Assembly: GCA_902729415.1 (NCBI GenBank) | Contig: CACVCF010000002.1 | Coordinates: 62,001-126,000 of the forward strand | Origin: Terasakiella magnetica | GTDB lineage: Bacteria > Pseudomonadota > Alphaproteobacteria > Rhodospirillales > Magnetospirillaceae | Direction: 5' to 3' | Length of the DNA: 64,000 bases | Shown: one piece after another, positions 60,830-64,000 of the stretch | Numbering within the stretch: position 1 is the first letter of the stretch | Layout of the letters: the number at the start of each line of letters is the position of its first letter | The notes under the pieces: generated by a model | What the model saw: only the letters and a program-made list of their open reading frames with translations | What the model was told of the DNA's origin: nothing | The model's database searches: none | Program-made: the position numbers and the translations under genes

Positions 60830-63010
60830 ATGATTAACACTGTAAAAATTACAACATGGTTCGGTGAGCTTGCCAATCCGGCTCAGGAAACCGCCTACGA
60901 GGCCACTACCCGGCGGCAATCCCTCGACGGTGCCTATCTTTGTGTTGTCGGCACCTCGCTGACCAGTCTTGGCTTCATTCCCCTCGACCTCCTGACCCTG
61001 GAGGGAGGGCGCTTGGCCTTTTTTCTGGCCGATCGCGGTCTGATCGCCATTCTTCTTGCCGTGACCCTGGCCTTGCTGGCCAAGGCCGCCACCGCCCAGC
61101 GGGTGGTGAGCCTCACCCACATGCATCAGCTCGCGTTCTTCAGCCTGAATGCCCTGGTTTTCGCCCATCCCGTTCTCGACCGGCACGGCGGCATTTTTTT
61201 CCCGCTCATCGCCATGACGCTGTTTACCTATATGCCTGGGCCGTTCCGGCGAGTTGCTCCGCTTTGTGCATATGCGCCCGCGGTCAGTCTAATCTTCTGG
61301 GTCGCCTTGCGCCCCCAGCCGGAAACGCCTGCCGACCTTGCCGTCATCGGAGCGATGACCATGGTGGCCTATGTGATCGGCGGTACCGCCCGCATTCAGT
61401 TCAGCCGCATGCGCCGCAAGCGCTTCCTCTCCCTGGAGGCCGAGCGCAGGACCAACCAGGAGCTTCAGGCGGCGCTGGCGGCAGCGCGGGACGCGACCCA
61501 GGCCAAAACCGACTTCCTGGCGGTGATGAGCCATGAAATCCGCACTCCCATGAACGGTATCCTCGGCATGGCGCGGCTGATGCTGGACCACCCACGCCCG
61601 CTTGAGGATCAGCAGCGGCTGGAGATGGTCCATCACTCGGCTGAGGCGCTTCTCGGTATCCTCGACGATATCTTGGACATAACCAAGGTCGAGGCGGGAC
61701 GAATCGAGTTCGAAAGCGTTCCTTTCAACCTCACGCGCACCGTCGCTTCGGTGGTGGCGTTGATGGAATCGCGCGCCCGCGACAAAAGCCTGATTTTCGG
61801 CACCCGCATCTCCGACAGCCTGCCGACCTGGCTGAGCGGTGACCCCGCCCGTCTGCGTCAAGTGCTGCTCAATCTGGTCGGTAATGCCATCAAGTTCACC
61901 GAAGCCGGTGGCGTGACCCTTCATGTCGGGCCGGTGACCGCCGATAGCGGGCGGGCCATGGTGGAGTTTTCCGTCATCGACACCGGCATTGGCCTGGACG
62001 AAGAGCAGAAATCCCGCCTGTTCCAATCCTTTACCCAAGCCGATTCATCGGTCAGCCGCCGGTTTGGCGGCACCGGCCTCGGCCTTGCGATTTCCAAGCG
62101 GCTGGTCGAAGCCCAAGGCGGCGGAATCGGCGTAGACAGCACCCCCGGCCGCGGCAGTCGCTTCTGGTTTCACTTGCCTTGCGTCGAGGCCGAGCCCCCC
62201 GCCGCACCGGTCTCCAGCCACCCCCGTCTTGCGGCCATACCTCGTCTTTCCATCCTGCTCGCCGAGGACAATCCGGTCAATCAGGCGGTGGCACTGGGCT
62301 TTCTTGCCCAGGGCGATCATCGGGTCAGCGTCGCCAATGACGGCGCCGAGGCGGTGGTCATGGCCACCACCGGCAATTTCGATCTCATCCTCATGGACAT
62401 GCAGATGCCCAAGATCGATGGTCTGGAGGCCACCCGCCGCATCCGCGCCCTGCCCCCACCCGTTGGCGCCATCCCCATCATCGCCCTGACCGCCAATGCC
62501 ATGCGCGAGGATCTCGACCGCTGCACCGCCGCCGGAATGAACGCCCACGTTCCCAAGCCAGTGGAGGTGGAGCAGCTTTTCGCCGCCATCGCCCAGGTTA
62601 TCGGTGTCATGCAACCTCTCGCGGCAGACGTGGACGCCCCCGCCGAAGAAAAAAACACCGCTCTGAACCTTGGTCCCAATCTGGATGAATTGGTGGGCTA
62701 TATCGGCCATGACGGTGTGGTCGAGGTTATCAAGGTCTTCCTGTCCCAAGGGACAGCCGCCTGCGGGGCGCTGCGCCAAGCCAAGGGCAACCTCGCACTG
62801 ATCAAAGAGCTGGCGCACAACATCAAGGGTATGGCCGGAAGTGTCGGATGCATCTCTCTGGCCGAATTCGCCTCCAGCATCGAAGATGCCGCCGGACGCG
62901 CCTGCCATGACGAGGCCCACTGGCTGATCGAAAATCTTGACCCGGTCTGGGATGCAGCCAGAACCACCCTTTCCAGCCGGTTCGGCCTGCGCCAGGATGA
63001 AGCGGTTTAA
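60830..63010 (+). CDS. Hybrid sensor histidine kinase with receiver and HPt domains
   Basis: 726 residues from ATG 60830. An N-terminal sensor with about six transmembrane helices (to about residue 185) is followed by a short coiled coil, HisKA with [24 protein letters not shown] (phospho-His), and HATPase with [20 protein letters not shown] and [13 protein letters not shown]. Then come a receiver ([17 protein letters not shown], phospho-Asp in [17 protein letters not shown]) and an HPt domain ([20 protein letters not shown]). It thus holds three relay steps; the final response regulator is not nearby. A GTG at 60767 is in frame, but neither start has a clear ribosome-binding site. Confidence 0.9.
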   Translation: MINTVKITTWFGELANPAQETAYEATTRRQSLDGAYLCVVGTSLTSLGFIPLDLLTLEGGRLAFFLADRGLIAILLAVTLALLAKAATAQRVVSLTHMHQLAFFSLNALVFAHPVLDRHGGIFFPLIAMTLFTYMPGPFRRVAPLCAYAPAVSLIFWVALRPQPETPADLAVIGAMTMVAYVIGGTARIQFSRMRRKRFLSLEAERRTNQELQAALAAARDATQAKTDFLAVMSHEIRTPMNGILGMARLMLDHPRPLEDQQRLEMVHHSAEALLGILDDILDITKVEAGRIEFESVPFNLTRTVASVVALMESRARDKSLIFGTRISDSLPTWLSGDPARLRQVLLNLVGNAIKFTEAGGVTLHVGPVTADSGRAMVEFSVIDTGIGLDEEQKSRLFQSFTQADSSVSRRFGGTGLGLAISKRLVEAQGGGIGVDSTPGRGSRFWFHLPCVEAEPPAAPVSSHPRLAAIPRLSILLAEDNPVNQAVALGFLAQGDHRVSVANDGAEAVVMATTGNFDLILMDMQMPKIDGLEATRRIRALPPPVGAIPIIALTANAMREDLDRCTAAGMNAHVPKPVEVEQLFAAIAQVIGVMQPLAADVDAPAEEKNTALNLGPNLDELVGYIGHDGVVEVIKVFLSQGTAACGALRQAKGNLALIKELAHNIKGMAGSVGCISLAEFASSIEDAAGRACHDEAHWLIENLDPVWDAARTTLSSRFGLRQDEAV

Positions 63011-63627
63011 AACAGCAGGCTTGCCGCCGCCGCCAGACCGAACACCACCAACATGCCGCCAGACAGATGGTTGAACAGGCGCATCCGTTCGGGCGTAAAG
63101 CGCGACCGCGCCGCCGAGGCGATGGCCGACAACACCAGCCACCATAAGGTGGAGCCGCAGAAGATTCCCGCCACCAGCACCCAGCTCTCCCAGCCGCCAT
63201 TAGGCCGCCCCGACGGCCCCAGGGCGGCAAACACCCCCGCCACTCCTAAAATGGTGCCAGGATTGGTCAGAGTGATGAAAAAGGTAGAGAAGAAATCGCG
63301 CGCCATGCCCGGCCCCTTGGCGCCATCGCCATTCACGGTAATGGCGGCGCTGCGCCAAGTGTGCCCGCCCAGCACGACCATGAAGGCACCGCCCGCCAGC
63401 TTCAACAGCGGCACCTGACCATCAAGGACGGCGTTGACCGCACCAATGCCCAATCCCGCCACTGCCCCGAACAAGGTATCAGCCAGGGCCGCCCCCAATC
63501 CGGCGACAAAGGCGGCAAGACGTCCGTCGGCCAAGGCCTTGCGGATACACAAGATTCCCACCGGCCCGATGGGGGCGGCGATGGAAAAGCCAATGGCAAT
63601 GCCGCGTAGAAAGGGGATAGGGTCCAA
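63007..63627 (-). CDS. LysE-family amino-acid exporter
   Basis: 206 residues with about six transmembrane segments. [49 protein letters not shown] is the LysE/RhtB signature region; [23 protein letters not shown] and the C-terminal [17 protein letters not shown] follow the family. It would export an amino acid or related small molecule; the substrate is not predictable. It overlaps the kinase stop by 4 bp on the opposite strand. Confidence 0.92.
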   Translation of the reverse strand: MDPIPFLRGIAIGFSIAAPIGPVGILCIRKALADGRLAAFVAGLGAALADTLFGAVAGLGIGAVNAVLDGQVPLLKLAGGAFMVVLGGHTWRSAAITVNGDGAKGPGMARDFFSTFFITLTNPGTILGVAGVFAALGPSGRPNGGWESWVLVAGIFCGSTLWWLVLSAIASAARSRFTPERMRLFNHLSGGMLVVFGLAAAASLLF

Positions 63628-63699
63628 GCCTTGGGCTCCGGTAAGCGGGTGACGGCGCCAGAAAAGACCAAAAGCCGCAGGCAGGCAAGCGCACAGGCG

Positions 63700-64000
63700 T
63701 TACAGCGAGAGTTCCGCCGCCGGAAAGATATGGCTGGGGCGGACGATCTCGCCCTGGGCAGCCACCAGGGCCAATTCGCGCTGATCCAGCCGCCGCGTCG
63801 CCGCCAGAACGCCGTAAAGACCGGACAGCGCCAGCGACAAGGCCTCGGACGGGAGGCAGCCCCGCAGCAGATGGCCAAGCAGCAGAGCCGCCAGGGTATC
63901 CCCAGCACCATTGGGCGCGATGGGGAAATCGATGCGTGGCGTCTCCACCGCCCAGGCCTTGCGGGCGGTTACCGCCAGACAAGCCACCCTTCCCGCCGCA
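63700..64000 (-). CDS. pdxY: Pyridoxal kinase, C-terminal part (gene continues beyond the window)
   Basis: 100 codons of the 3' end are inside the window. It has the ribokinase-family anion-hole and base motif APNGAGDTLAALLLGHLLRG (the Asp is catalytic), then LALSGLYGVLAATRRLDQRELALVAAQGEIVRPSHIFPAAELSL. The ending ELALVAAQ.EIVRPS is close to PdxY/PdxK. It would phosphorylate pyridoxal with ATP. The reading frame stays open to the window edge, so the start is not visible. Confidence 0.85.
   Translation of the reverse strand, partial: AAGRVACLAVTARKAWAVETPRIDFPIAPNGAGDTLAALLLGHLLRGCLPSEALSLALSGLYGVLAATRRLDQRELALVAAQGEIVRPSHIFPAAELSL

Overview
The window is a GC-rich, densely coded bacterial chromosome segment. 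It is mostly housekeeping genes and has no IS element, prophage, CRISPR array, rRNA or tRNA that I can recognise. Gene order and protein style point to an alphaproteobacterium: rimP-nusA-ylxR/L7Ae-infB-rbfA-truB-rpsO-pnp, rpsT beside dnaA, an F1-only atpHAGDC operon, rplU-rpmA-obgE-proB, an intracellular PHB depolymerase and an MCP with a PilZ tail. My best guess is Rhodospirillales, close to Magnetospirillum; this is inference from family resemblance, not a database match. No magnetosome genes are visible.

Layout. 1-1.6 kb: two divergent pseudaminic-acid genes (pseG, cut by the window edge, and pseI) around a 240-bp region with two strong inverted repeats. 1.6-8.7 kb, minus strand: a tightly packed operon (rplU-rpmA-obgE-proB-amidase-proA-nadD-rsfS-rlmH) with an excellent promoter and an internal terminator, followed by an unknown 169-residue protein gene. 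8.8-12.7 kb: an HBM-type chemoreceptor with PilZ tail, a DUF1289 protein and a PPi-dependent phosphofructokinase. 12.7-22.4 kb, plus strand: the translation/RNA-decay operon rimP to pnp, preceded by a promoter and leader with an intrinsic terminator.

22.5-27.7 kb: a second sugar-nucleotide cluster (pseB, pseC, a Gfo/Idh oxidoreductase and a cytidylyltransferase/aminotransferase-III fusion), translationally coupled and likely making a nonulosonic acid or derivative for flagellin or surface glycosylation. The pathway is thus split around about 21 kb of core genes. 27.7-29.4 kb: a YcgN-like protein and phaZ, joined by a 52-bp palindrome that supplies the stop of one and the start of the other. 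29.7-37.1 kb, minus: atpHAGDC and priA. 37.2-45.2 kb: DUF484-xerC facing rppH-deacetylase-ctpA-envC-gpmI, which looks like an RNA 5'-end and cell-envelope/division set. 45.3-45.7 kb: a small, highly charged exported protein.

45.8-52.8 kb, minus: rpsT-dnaA-dnaN-recF-gyrB, the classical replication-initiation gene cluster. The roughly 500-bp region upstream of dnaA is AT-rich in part and holds several dyads, including a perfect CRP/FNR-type site, but no recognisable DnaA boxes. 53-58 kb: enoyl-CoA hydratase, a small exported protein, mutM (with an unusual zinc finger), purD and xseA. 58-64 kb: a TPR-methyltransferase, an Rrf2 regulator with a flavodoxin-like protein, a hybrid HK-REC-HPt kinase, a LysE exporter and the C-terminal part of a pyridoxal kinase.

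No wholly new system stands out. The most interesting items are the rimP leader, the probable ATT start of rsfS, the split pse pathway with its fusion enzyme, the palindrome between phaZ and the ycgN-like gene, and the dnaA upstream region.
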